A stretch of DNA of 64,000 nucleotides from Streptomyces sp. NBC_01267 (GTDB lineage: Bacteria; Actinomycetota; Actinomycetes; Streptomycetales; Streptomycetaceae). The stretch spans positions 7,175,001 to 7,239,000 of the forward strand of contig NZ_CP108455.1 in NCBI RefSeq assembly GCF_036241575.1. The letters run 5' to 3'. Positions 51,188 through 62,100 of this stretch are shown piece after piece (the first letter of the stretch is position 1; each line of letters opens with the position of its first letter). The notes under the pieces were generated by a model, which was not told the origin of the DNA, did no database searches, and worked only from the letters and a program-made list of their open reading frames with translations. Made by a program: the position numbers and the translations under genes.

Positions 51188-52123
51188 CTACGCGCCCTCG
51201 CCCGAGCCGCTTCCCGACGTCGAGGCCGCCTTGATGCCCTTCGTGATCTCGTCCATCACGGAGAGCTCGGGCGCTTTGGCGTTGATGTCGAACCCGGAGC
51301 GGACGACGATGAGCATGTTCTTGGCCTGGGGCGAGGGGAAGGCCAGCGACTGGACGTAGCCGTCGTCGCCCTTCTTCGTCACGACCTTCCAGCGCACCAG
51401 ATAGCCCTGCTGTCCGGCGACCGTGACCGCCTGGGATTCGAGCTGCTGGTGCGAGGTGATGCCCGACGAGGAGTCGCCGTACGACTCCTTGGCGTTGGTG
51501 GAGATGTCCTTCTCCGCCGCGCCCTTGGCCGTGGTGGCCGAGAGCTTCAGGGCGACCGCAGGCGCGGAGAACACCCCGCCGCGCACGCACTCGGCAGGGG
51601 CCCCCTTGGAGTCGGTGCCGCTGGCGCAGGTGTACTTGCCGATGGTCACCCCGGCCCCGACGGTCCCCGATTGGCCGGTCCAGCCGTCGGGTACCGGGAT
51701 GCTGATCCCGCTCGCCGCGTCCGTGGCGTAACCGTCCTCGGTCGGCGGCGTCTGCTGCTGGGGGTCCTGGTTGCCGCCCCCGTCACTGCTCCCGCCGCCG
51801 CTTCCGTCGCCGCCTCCGGTCCCGCCCGGTACACCGGGGCGGCCAGGTGCCTTGGACGGGGCGGTGGACGGCGCCGTCGCCACGTTCCCCGATCCGTGGC
51901 CCGAGCCGTCCGTCAGCAGGTAGATGCCGCCGCCGACCGCGGCAAGCACCACCACGCCCGCCGTGACGGCGGCGCCGATCCGGACCCTCCGGCGCCGGAC
52001 CGCCGTGGGCGGCACGCGGAGCAGGTCGGTCCACTGGCTGCCGTCCCACCAGCGTTCCTGGGCAGGGCCTATTCCTGTATACCCGGGGTCTCTGTGCCAG
52101 CCGGGCGGGCTTGTCTGGGTCAC
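51188..52123 (-). CDS. DUF2510 membrane-anchored protein
   Basis: A protein of about 311 residues. It opens with a DUF2510 domain (PGWHRDPG, then RWWDGSQWTDLLR), followed by a single membrane helix (AAVTAGVVVLAAVGGGIYLL), a long Gly/Ser/Pro linker and an extracytoplasmic domain of about 170 residues. That domain begins SGISIPVPDGWTG and resembles lipoprotein-type folds common in actinomycetes. Function is unknown. The start is uncertain: GTG 52123 puts the conserved motif at the N-terminus as in relatives, with TACGGT seven bases upstream for a leaderless start. GTG 52132 and ATG 52159 are alternatives. Confidence 0.78.
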   Translation of the reverse strand: MTQTSPPGWHRDPGYTGIGPAQERWWDGSQWTDLLRVPPTAVRRRRVRIGAAVTAGVVVLAAVGGGIYLLTDGSGHGSGNVATAPSTAPSKAPGRPGVPGGTGGGDGSGGGSSDGGGNQDPQQQTPPTEDGYATDAASGISIPVPDGWTGQSGTVGAGVTIGKYTCASGTDSKGAPAECVRGGVFSAPAVALKLSATTAKGAAEKDISTNAKESYGDSSSGITSHQQLESQAVTVAGQQGYLVRWKVVTKKGDDGYVQSLAFPSPQAKNMLIVVRSGFDINAKAPELSVMDEITKGIKAASTSGSGSGEGA

Positions 52124-52182
52124 AGGGGTCACCGTAGTTGGGCTGAGTGAAAATCGCATGAAACCAGGTCGTGGCCGAGCCC

Positions 52183-52215
52183 CCGCCGACGGTGCCCGCC
52201 GACGCCCGTCGGCGG
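52183..52215 (-). terminator. Hairpin terminator after padR
   Basis: CCGCCGACGG (52183-52192) and CCGTCGGCGG (52206-52215) form a perfect 10-bp stem just past the stop of the PadR gene, which reads leftward. Confidence 0.6.
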
Positions 52216-52217
52216 TG

Positions 52218-52748
52218 TCAGCGGTCCGGGAATTCCGGCAGCGCCGCGGTCAGCCAGCCGATCCAGTACCGTTCCAGGTCGATGCCGCCCCGCAGCACCA
52301 GATACTGAAGCCGGGCCTCGGCCGACAACGCAGGTTGCGCGAAGTCCCGCTCCTCGATCGCCAGGTACTCCGCCAACTGCCGTTCGTGCAGCCGGAGATG
52401 ACGCTCCATCTCGGCGCCCAGGCCCTGCTGCCCCACCACGGCTGACGCGCGCAGCCGCAGCAACAGGGGATCGCGCACCGGCCGGGGGTCCTCGCTCCTG
52501 CCCACCCAGGCGACGAGTTCGGCGCGGCCCGCGGGCAGGACCTCGTACTCCCGTTTCCGTCCCCGGGACGGCTGCTGCGGCAGGGCCCGGATGAAGCCGG
52601 ACTCCTCCAGCTTCGCCAGCTCCCGGTAGATCTGCTGGTGCGTGGCCGACCAGAAGTATCCGATCGACTTGTCGAACCTGCGGGTCAGCTCCAGCCCCGA
52701 CGACGGCTTTTCGAGCAGGGCGGTGAGGATCGCGTGCGGGAGTGACAT
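52218..52748 (-). CDS. PadR-family transcriptional regulator
   Basis: A 176-residue PadR regulator. The N-terminal winged helix has HAILTALLEKPSSGLELTRR, FWSATHQQIYRELAKLEESG and RKREYEVLPAGRAEL. The C-terminal Vir_act_alpha_C domain is helical (LRASAVVGQQ to YLVLRGGIDLERYWIGWL) for dimerisation. It lies 44 bp downstream of the dienoyl-CoA reductase gene on the same strand, so the two are probably co-transcribed from the promoter at 54847-54885. That promoter contains an inverted repeat that PadR could bind to autoregulate both. PadR proteins often sense phenolic or lipophilic compounds. Confidence 0.92.
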   Translation of the reverse strand: MSLPHAILTALLEKPSSGLELTRRFDKSIGYFWSATHQQIYRELAKLEESGFIRALPQQPSRGRKREYEVLPAGRAELVAWVGRSEDPRPVRDPLLLRLRASAVVGQQGLGAEMERHLRLHERQLAEYLAIEERDFAQPALSAEARLQYLVLRGGIDLERYWIGWLTAALPEFPDR

Positions 52749-52792
52749 GCGGGCATCCTAAGGAGTTGTCCCGGACAGGCCCTGACCACGGC

Positions 52793-54885
<2,093 letters not shown>

Positions 54886-54892
54886 GAATGGG

Positions 54893-54948
54893 CTGCGTCA
54901 CTGCGTCACTGCGTCACTGCGTCACTGCGTCACTGCGTCACTGCGTCA
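54893..54948. repeat. Seven perfect 8-bp tandem repeats (CTGCGTCA)
   Basis: CTGCGTCA is repeated seven times without error at 54893-54948, followed by a broken copy. It lies just upstream of the reductase operon promoter and 82 bp before cobK. Perfect copies suggest recent slippage. Confidence 0.93.
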
Positions 54949-55029
54949 CTGCGGTCGCTGTGTCACTTCGGAGCTCCGGGCCCGGGGCCCCGAGAGCCTG
55001 GCCCGGTTCGGCGGACGTAATCTCGGACC

Positions 55030-55797
55030 ATGCATGTGCTCATCCTCGGCGGCACTACGGAGGCCGGACAGCTGGCCGCCGAACTGACCGCCCGTCCGGG
55101 GCTACGGGTGACGACATCCCTGGCCGGACGTGTCGCGCGGCCCAGGCTCCCCGCGGGGGAGGTCAGGATCGGCGGCTTCGGTGGCGTCGAGGCCATGACC
55201 GACTGGCTGTCCGGACAGCGTGTCGACGCGGTGGTCGATGCCACCCACCCCTTCGCCGCCGCCATCAGCGCGAACGCGGTGCGGGCGGCGCGGGCCGCTG
55301 GGGTCCCGCTCACCGTGCTGCGCCGACCGGGCTGGCAGGCCGTACCGGGCGACCGCTGGCACAGCGTCGCCACCCTCGCCGAGGCCGCGGCCCTGCTGCC
55401 CTCCCTCGGCCGGCGGGTCTTCCTCACCACCGGCCGGCTCGGCCTCGCCGCCTTCGCGGACCTCGGCCAACTCCACTTCCTCGTACGGTCGGTGGAGCCC
55501 CCCGGTCCGCCGCTGCCGGCCGACGCCGAGGTGCTCCTCGACCGGGGCCCGTACACCGTCGACGGCGAGACGGCCCTGCTGCGCGCGCACGCCATCGACG
55601 TCCTCGTCACCAAGGACAGTGGGGGACGGGCGACCGCCGCCAAGCTCACCGCTGCCCGTGCACTGGGCCTGCCGGTGGTCGTGGTGCGGCGGCCACCGGC
55701 GCCCCGGGACGTGACCGTCGCCGAGGACGTCGCGGGAGTCCTGCACGTACTCAGTCCGACTGGTCCCGGTCCCGGCGCAGCAGATAGGTGTCCATGA
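55030..55797 (+). CDS. cobK: Precorrin-6A reductase
   Basis: A 255-residue CobK enzyme, which reduces precorrin-6A to dihydro-precorrin-6 with NADPH in aerobic cobalamin synthesis. It shows MHVLILGGTTEAGQLAAEL, VVDATHPFAAAISANA, RVFLTTGRLGLAAF and the late LVTKDSGGRATAAKLTAA, all diagnostic. The length is typical. The 3' end overlaps the opposing cobF gene by 47 bp. No other cobalamin genes and no cobalamin riboswitch are seen in the window, so the pair is split from the main cob cluster. An 8-bp tandem repeat lies upstream. Confidence 0.95.
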   Translation: MHVLILGGTTEAGQLAAELTARPGLRVTTSLAGRVARPRLPAGEVRIGGFGGVEAMTDWLSGQRVDAVVDATHPFAAAISANAVRAARAAGVPLTVLRRPGWQAVPGDRWHSVATLAEAAALLPSLGRRVFLTTGRLGLAAFADLGQLHFLVRSVEPPGPPLPADAEVLLDRGPYTVDGETALLRAHAIDVLVTKDSGGRATAAKLTAARALGLPVVVVRRPPAPRDVTVAEDVAGVLHVLSPTGPGPGAADRCP

Positions 55798-56530
55798 TCC
55801 AGCCCTTGCGGTTCCGGGCCTCGGATCGCAACTCCTCGATCTGCCCCGCGACTTCGGACAGCCGTCCGGACACCAGGATCTCGTCCTCGGTACCCACGTA
55901 GGCGCCCCAGTGGATCACCGGATCCTTGTCCATGTGGTGACGGAACGACTGGTGCGCGTCGAGCATCACCACGACATCGTCCACCCCCTCCGGCCATCCC
56001 TCGGCCAGGCGGCGCCCGGTGGTGATCTGCACGGGTCCGGCAACCCGGTTGAGCCCGGTACGGTGCCGGGCCACCAGCGCCGACACGCTGCTGATCCCAG
56101 GAATCACCTCGTACGTGAAGGTGACCGAGCCCCGCTCCAGGATCTCCTCCAGGATGCCGAGCGTGGAGTCGTACAGCGCGGGGTCCCCCCACACCAGGAA
56201 AGCGCCGCACTCGTCGTCGCCCAGGTCTTCGGTGAGCATCCGCTCGTAGATGTCGGCGCGCGCCCGCCGCCAGTCGTCGACGGCCGGCGAGTAGTTCGCG
56301 CCCCCGGCCCTGCGGTCCCGTTCCGGATCGCGCGCCTCGACGAGCCGGTAGCCACGGTCGTGCCGGATGTGTTCGTGCAGGATGTCGTGGCGCAGCCGGA
56401 TCAGATCCGACTTCTCCGCTCCCTTGTCGAGGAGGAAGAAGACGTCCGTCCTGTTGAGCGCCTTGACCGCTTGAATCGTCAGATGGTCGGGGTCACCCGC
56501 CCCGATGCCGATCACATAGATCTTTCTCAC
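55751..56530 (-). CDS. cobF: Precorrin-6A synthase (deacetylating)
   Basis: A 259-residue SAM-dependent tetrapyrrole methylase. CobF methylates precorrin-5 at C-1 and releases the acetyl group, giving precorrin-6A. Motifs are KIYVIGIGAGDPDHLTIQAV at the N-terminus, FLVWGDPALYDSTLGILEE and YEVIPGISSVSALVARH. The product is the substrate of CobK, encoded by the opposing gene, and the two stop regions overlap by 47 bp. ATG 56530 begins the conserved strand. Length is normal for the family. Confidence 0.96.
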   Translation of the reverse strand: MRKIYVIGIGAGDPDHLTIQAVKALNRTDVFFLLDKGAEKSDLIRLRHDILHEHIRHDRGYRLVEARDPERDRRAGGANYSPAVDDWRRARADIYERMLTEDLGDDECGAFLVWGDPALYDSTLGILEEILERGSVTFTYEVIPGISSVSALVARHRTGLNRVAGPVQITTGRRLAEGWPEGVDDVVVMLDAHQSFRHHMDKDPVIHWGAYVGTEDEILVSGRLSEVAGQIEELRSEARNRKGWIMDTYLLRRDRDQSD

Positions 56531-56624
56531 CCCGTCGAGTCTGCCTCATGTACCTCGGGTCTCTTACGGGGCCGTCGACGGCGCCTGTCCGGGGCGAGGA
56601 GTACGGCACTACGGCGGCGGTCGG

Positions 56625-57098
56625 TCAGGCGCGGGTCAGCCGGGGCGCGCAGGCCTTGGCGTCGACCGGCCCGCGCAGCCGTCCCGCGAGCTGTTCCGCC
56701 CAGGCGGTCAGCCCGGTGATGTCGATTCCGTACGGCCCGCTCTCCCGGTAGGCAGTGAGTCCGTCCGCACCTCTGCGCAACAGGCGTGCCCCGCCTGCGG
56801 TGTTCCCGCGGGCGGCGTGCGTCAGCCCCACGGCGAGCTGCGCGAGCCCCCGCCACAGTGCTCGTTCCGTCTCGGGCCCTGCCTTCCAGGCGTCCTCGAA
56901 GACCTCGTGGGCGTGGAAGGGCATCCCGGCGTCGAGCAGCCGCTGGGCCTCCCGCACGGTCTCCGCCGGACTGCGCACCACGCCTTCCGGCTGACGCTCC
57001 ACACCCGCGGCCCCATAGGGAAGAGGCCGCCCGAGTCCGTCCCGGGGCCGCGCACTGCGCGCGCGTCCCTCTGCGTCGCGATCTCTCATGTCGTTCAT
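56625..57098 (-). CDS. DUF309 domain protein
   Basis: A 157-residue helical protein with the DUF309 pattern: MPFHAHEVFEDAWK, then RALWRGLAQLAVGLTHAARG and GARLLRRGADGL. The His and Glu residues in HAHEVFE are the most conserved of the family and may bind a metal, but function is unknown. The first 40 residues are variable and charged. ATG 57098 is used; ATG 57089 is in frame and gives nearly the same protein. It lies between cobF and the tRNA-Pro gene. Confidence 0.85.
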   Translation of the reverse strand: MNDMRDRDAEGRARSARPRDGLGRPLPYGAAGVERQPEGVVRSPAETVREAQRLLDAGMPFHAHEVFEDAWKAGPETERALWRGLAQLAVGLTHAARGNTAGGARLLRRGADGLTAYRESGPYGIDITGLTAWAEQLAGRLRGPVDAKACAPRLTRA

Positions 57099-57137
57099 CC
57101 GCTGATTGTCGCCCGGCTACCGTCCGACCAGGCGGAG

Positions 57138-57166
57138 TCGGACCTTCGCTCGGAGTGAGGTATGGT
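57138..57166 (+). promoter_or_regulatory. Predicted tRNA-Pro promoter
   Basis: TCGGAC (57138-57143) and TATGGT (57161-57166) are 17 bp apart, about 45 bp ahead of the mature tRNA. Confidence 0.5.
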
Positions 57167-57211
57167 TCTCATGCAGGTCAGGCCAGGGGAAACCCCAGGT
57201 CAGACGGGCAT

Positions 57212-57285
<74 letters not shown>

Positions 57286-57304
57286 CTTGAGAGAGTCGAG
57301 GTCA

Positions 57305-57336
57305 GGGCCGGTTTCGGAGAAATCCGAAACCGGCCC
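57305..57336 (+). terminator. Terminator after tRNA-Pro
   Basis: GGGCCGGTTTCGGA (57305-57318) pairs perfectly with 57323-57336 across a GAAA tetraloop. It lies 19 bp past the tRNA. Confidence 0.9.
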
Positions 57337-57859
57337 TTGACTATTTCTGGAGATCCGTTGGGGGACAGGCGTTCCTTGACCGGTGCCTGCGGGCGAGAGC
57401 GTGCGGGCACGGCGGGGCGCGCAGCATGCCGAGGGGTGCGATCCGAACGACGGACCAGGCGACGGTGAGGGCAGGGCAGTCTCGGCGGGGGCGAGTTGAC
57501 GGTAGTAGTGGCCCCTCGGCCACAGAGGCTGGACTCGGTCGGCGACGGAGGTATCGGTGAGGCTGTGGTTGACCAGGACGACAGCCCGGTCGCCGGTCAG
57601 CTCTCGCAGCCCGGTGGAGATGCGGTGCTTGGCCTTGGCGTCGAGCGTTGCCCATAGCCGTCAAGTGCTGGTCCGAGTTGGACGACATGGTTGTCTCCAG
57701 GCACGTAAGGCGTGTTCTCGGTCTGGGTGTGTGCGGTCGCTGGTTCTACAGGGAGTGTGTTGGCGTGGTGAAGGGCTGGGCCACGGTTCCCAAGTCCTTG
57801 TAGGCCAGACCGGATTTGGTCAGAATCGTCCTGGAACTTCTTCTAGCCAGGGGGACGGG
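57337..57859. other. Gene-poor region with gene debris
   Basis: 523 bp between the tRNA terminator and the pseudokinase gene. Apart from the ABC ATPase fragment (57533-57654) I see no coding sequence; codon third positions lack the strong GC bias of the real genes. AGGGGG at 57849-57854 is the ribosome site of the next gene. Confidence 0.5.
57533..57654 (-). pseudogene. Fragment of an ABC exporter ATPase gene
   Basis: Translated on the minus strand from 57654, about 40 codons read as the C-terminal part of an ABC exporter ATPase: TLDAKAKHRISTGLRELTGD (D-loop region) and AVVLVNHSLTDTSVADRV, where the H-loop is NHSL instead of THRL. Walker A, the signature motif and the rest of the protein are absent, and the frame then runs into unrelated sequence. 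It is a decayed remnant. It lies 250 bp past tRNA-Pro, so the region may have been an insertion point. The fragment assignment is by eye. Confidence 0.55.
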
Positions 57860-59104
57860 ATGAGGTATTCGGCAGACAGTGATCCGGTAGGAGGCGGGTC
57901 GGGGCAGGTTGGGGCGTGGTCCGGAGGAGAGCTTGCGCGGAAGGATGCCGGCGGTCCCGGGCCCGCGCCCTCGCTCGCCGAGGTCGTCGGGGCTGCCGGC
58001 GGGCTGCCGGAGGATGCGGTGCTGTGGATCGCGGCGGGGCTGGCCGGGGCGCTGGCCGTGCTGCACCGGGCCGGGCGGGCGCACGGCGACGTGCGGGCCG
58101 GGAACGTACTGCTGACGCGGGGCGGACCTCGGCTGACCGGTGACGCGCCGGGGCGGGGCGGCAGGGCCTCCGTGCCCGCGGCTGACATGGTCGCGCTGGG
58201 GATGCTGCTGGTCGCCGCGTACACGGGCGTCAGCAACCGACGGCCCGACCTCGACAATCTGCCGGTGCGGCTGCGGCAGGTCGTCGCCGTATGCTTGGCC
58301 GAGGATCCGGAGGAGCGGGCGACTCCCGCCCAACTGTTGGCCGTGGTCATGGAGTTGGAGCCAGAGGCGCCCGTCTGGACGGTCGAGGTCGACGACCTGA
58401 TCACCCCCACCGGCGGCCCCGTAGACACCACCCCGCCCTCGGACACCCCGGTCGAGGCGCCGCCGCGCCCGGAGCCGCACGGCCTGTCCGGGGCCCGGCT
58501 CGCCCTTGTGGTTGTGGCCGCAGTCCTCGTCGGCGTGGTCGTCACGGCGCTGCTGCTCCTGATGCCGGGCCGCGACGGTGGCACCCCCACCGCCGACGCC
58601 CCGGTGACGAGCCGGCCGACCCGGCTGCAGCCGACCGAGGACGACACACCGGGACAGCGGACGACCCCGCAGCAGGAGCCGAGCGAGGAGCAAACCCCCT
58701 CCGCGGATCCCGCCACCCAGCCTGCCGCGCCCGCCAGCAAGTCACCACCCGCCCCGACCCCCCAGCGGACCCGGCAGACCGGGACGATCGACGACTGCTC
58801 GGGCAAGCCCCTGACCGCGCCCGTCTCGCTCCTGCTGCTCTGCGGGGACGGCACGGCCATGCTGCACGACCTGATCTGGACCGACTGGGGCAGCGCCACG
58901 GCCACCGCGCAGGGCATCGTCTCGGAGGTGGTCTGCCAGCCGAGCTGTGCCGCCGGCCGGGAGGTCACCTCGGCCGCGACGGTCGCCGTCTCCGGCCTTG
59001 CCGACGGCCGCTACACCGTCATGGAGATCAGGGCCCCGCAGTCGCCCACCGACCCCGACGCCAACTACACGCTCGACCGGCTCGGCCCGACCTACCGGGG
59101 CTGA
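57860..59104 (+). CDS. Membrane-anchored serine/threonine pseudokinase
   Basis: A 414-residue protein with only the C-lobe of a protein kinase. The catalytic-loop remnant HGDVRAGNVLL is at residues 75-85, followed by helices up to about 165 (MVALGMLLVAAYTG, LRQVVAVCLAEDPEERATPAQLL). There is no glycine loop or VAIK lysine, because only about 74 residues precede the loop, and no DFG motif follows. A membrane helix spans about residues 213-235, then a Pro/Thr/Ser/Gln-rich linker and an external domain of about 105 residues with four cysteines (DDCSGKPL, LLCGDGTA, VVCQPSCAAG). It is convergent with the CHAT gene, six bp apart. It probably works as a sensor or scaffold. Confidence 0.75.
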   Translation: MRYSADSDPVGGGSGQVGAWSGGELARKDAGGPGPAPSLAEVVGAAGGLPEDAVLWIAAGLAGALAVLHRAGRAHGDVRAGNVLLTRGGPRLTGDAPGRGGRASVPAADMVALGMLLVAAYTGVSNRRPDLDNLPVRLRQVVAVCLAEDPEERATPAQLLAVVMELEPEAPVWTVEVDDLITPTGGPVDTTPPSDTPVEAPPRPEPHGLSGARLALVVVAAVLVGVVVTALLLLMPGRDGGTPTADAPVTSRPTRLQPTEDDTPGQRTTPQQEPSEEQTPSADPATQPAAPASKSPPAPTPQRTRQTGTIDDCSGKPLTAPVSLLLLCGDGTAMLHDLIWTDWGSATATAQGIVSEVVCQPSCAAGREVTSAATVAVSGLADGRYTVMEIRAPQSPTDPDANYTLDRLGPTYRG

Positions 59105-59110
59105 TCCCGC

Positions 59111-62100
59111 TCACACCCCCCACGCGGTGAACGCCGCCCAGTGCACGGGGGAGGCGAAGGGGCGTTCGTCGGCGTGATGCTCGGGCCGGGCGTACCGTCC
59201 GGCCAGGGCCGCGAGGTGGGGGTGGGCGTCGGTGTACCGTGCGAGGCCGGACCAGGTCAGCCGCCGCAGCCAGGTCCGCGCCGCGCGCAGCGCGGACACT
59301 GGAGGCTCACCGTGCGCACCGCCGACGGGGGCGAGCAGCTCGTACAGGCGGGTCATCAGCAGCGCCGTCGCCAGGTCGTTCACCTGCCACAGACTGGTGA
59401 TCACACAGGCGGCACCGGCCTGGAGGAAGCCGCCCGGCAGCCCGACGAACTCGTCGGGCGCGTCGATGACCTCGTACCGCCCGGACTGACAGGCCCCCGC
59501 CACCACCAGTCGGCAGTACGGGAGTTGGTGCCGTGCGAGTACGCCCAGATCCAGAGTGCCGTCCGCGAGCGCCAACGTGCCGCCCTGCCCGATGAGTTCC
59601 GCGCTCCCGTGGCAGCACAGATGCAGATATGATGCCTCCGCCAGGTGCCCGAGCAACCACTCGACCGTGGCATCGTCCCCCACGGCGGACACGGCCTCCC
59701 CGCCTGCCTCGAACAGCCCCCGGATCTCCGCCAGTTCACTGCGCGCGCCCGGCAGTGAGCCGTCGGGATCCGAGACGGCGACCAGCCGCGGCACGGGCGA
59801 CGGCGGCCGACCGGCGGCGACCCGGGAGGCGGCGTACGCCCCGGCCGACGGAGCGAGAGCTGACGTCCCCAGATCATCGAGCAATTCACCACCCTCGCCC
59901 ACCGGCACGGCGTGCAACGGCACCTGCCCCAGCAATCCGGTCGGTACGACCACCACCTCGTGCCGCGGATCCTCCGCCAGCAGCCCGGCGAGGGGCCGCA
60001 GCAACGGGGCGAGTCCCCGTAACCGGTCCACCGCACCCGGAAGTTCACGTCGCCGCTTGAGCGCACCGGCCTGCTGGACCAGGAACAGCCCCGCCTCCGG
60101 GGCTTCCAGGTCCAGCGCCAGGAGCCGGACGATCGAGGAGCTGGTCACCTCGGGGACGAACACGGCGCGCACCCCGGTCCGTGCGTCCCGCGGTACCACG
60201 AGGACACAGCTGCCCCAGACCGAGTTCACCAGATAGGCGAGCGGCATCCCGGCCGCCGCCCGGACGACATCCGCTACCTCGGTCGTCCGCAGAAACCCCT
60301 CGAAGCCGGGGATCGCCTGGATCTCCTCGACCACGGTGCGCACACCGCGCTCGGCTGCAGCCTGCGCGCCCATAGAGGCGACGAAGCCTCCGGCCGAGGG
60401 GACGAATCCACCGTCCGAGGTGACGAACCCCCTGGTCGGCTCAGCGTCCGCCCCCTCGACCCCGGCGACCACCACCCGGTACCGCTCCCGTGCCTCCCGG
60501 TACCGGCGGGCCAGCAGCGGATCGACACCCTCCAGCGCAGCCAGATCCACCGTGTCCCGCCCGGCCACCGCCGACAACTCGCGGGCGAGCCCCCGCTCGA
60601 TCGCCTCCACCGCACGCTCCGGGCGCCCCGCGCGGGCCAGCAGGAACGCGGCCTGGCGGGCGGTTCCGCGCGTCAGCAGGAGCACCCCCCGGCGGCCGAC
60701 GGCGGTGATCTGGGCGTCGTAGAGCGCGTGGACGGCGGTCAGCATGCCCGACGCCACATCGGCCGCGTCGCCCCAGTCTTCGGCCGCGGCGAGCGCGTCG
60801 ACGGCCTCCCGGGCGATGGACAGATGCAGGAATGGAAAGACACGCGGCGGTACGGAGGCCAGCGCCGTGCGCCGCAGCCGTAGGCCCTCGGCGCTCCCCG
60901 GACCGTCGAGCAGATCGGCCGTCCGGGCCAGGAGCCAGGTGGCGCGGCTGATGTCGAGGAGCCCTGGGTGCGCGGTGTCGAAGGCGACGACGGCGGTCGC
61001 CGCGGCTTGGGCGCCGCGTGGGTCGGCGGCATCGCGCGCGAGTGCGAGCAGCAGGTCGGCCAGGTTGCACTGGAGCTGCGACCACAGCACGGGGTCGTCC
61101 TCCGGGCGCAGTTGGCCGAGGGCGTCCCGGTAACACCGCTCGGCCTGTTCCAGGTCGCCCGGTTCGCCGCGCCGGAACAGGAGCAGCCCGAGGTTGATCA
61201 GGGAGTAGGCCCAGTCGACGCGGTTGCGTTCGGGGGAGCGTTCGCCCAGGCCGGCCTGGATATGTTCGATACCAACGGTCAGATCGGCGGGACCGCCGCC
61301 CGGACGCTGGCCGAGCACCAGCCCGTAGTTGGTCTGCACCCGGGCCCAGAACTCGCCGTGGGCGCGGCGGTCCACCGCGGCGGTGGCGCGGGCGAGCAGA
61401 TCGCGGGCGGACTCCCAATGTTCGATGCGGTCGCCGTCGTCACGGAAGTACTGGGCGGCGGCGAGATTGGCGACCACCTCGGCCCATTGGAGGGTGCCCT
61501 CCGGAAGCCGGGCGAGGGAGAGCTGAAGCACGCGCACCACTTCGGCTGGGTCGGCAGGATGGGCCGTATGCAGGGAAGACACCAACAACCCACCCAGCCG
61601 TGCTGCGAGTTCGCCCTCGACTTCCATCTCGCCCGTCTGCCCGGCGAGTTCGAGTGCTTCGCGCGCGAGAGGAATGATCTCCGGGCTATCCGTGCCCCGA
61701 ACCTGGTCGCAAATCTCGTACAGCCGGGCCCGCAGCCCCTGCCCGAAGGCTGCCATCGCCGCTGCGTAGCGCTCGATCGCCGCGCCCACGGGCGTACGGC
61801 CCCCGCACAGATCCTCCAGCAACCCCTGCCGCAGCCGCAGCGGAGTCTCCAGCGGAGTGCCGACGGCCTCGCGCAGCTCCCCCGCCCCGGCGTCGCGCAC
61901 CAGGGTGTCCGCGGTGAGCCGTGGATGCGTCCGGACCAGATCGGCGAGCTGGTCCGGCATGGTCACGGTGACGGCGTACAGCAGCTCCCGGACACCGGAT
62001 CCGGCCAACTCCGCCGCCGCGTTGACCAGGAAGATCCGGTAGTTGTCCACCGTCGGCGCCCCGTACGGTGCCAACTCCGCGCACGCCGCATCGGGGTCCG

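Noticed and set aside
54893..54948. CRISPR-like array
   Set aside because: Units are 8 bp and contiguous with no spacers; no cas genes are present.
54949..55029. Cobalamin riboswitch ahead of cobK
   Set aside because: Too short and no B12-box-like sequence; only the microsatellite remnant is present.
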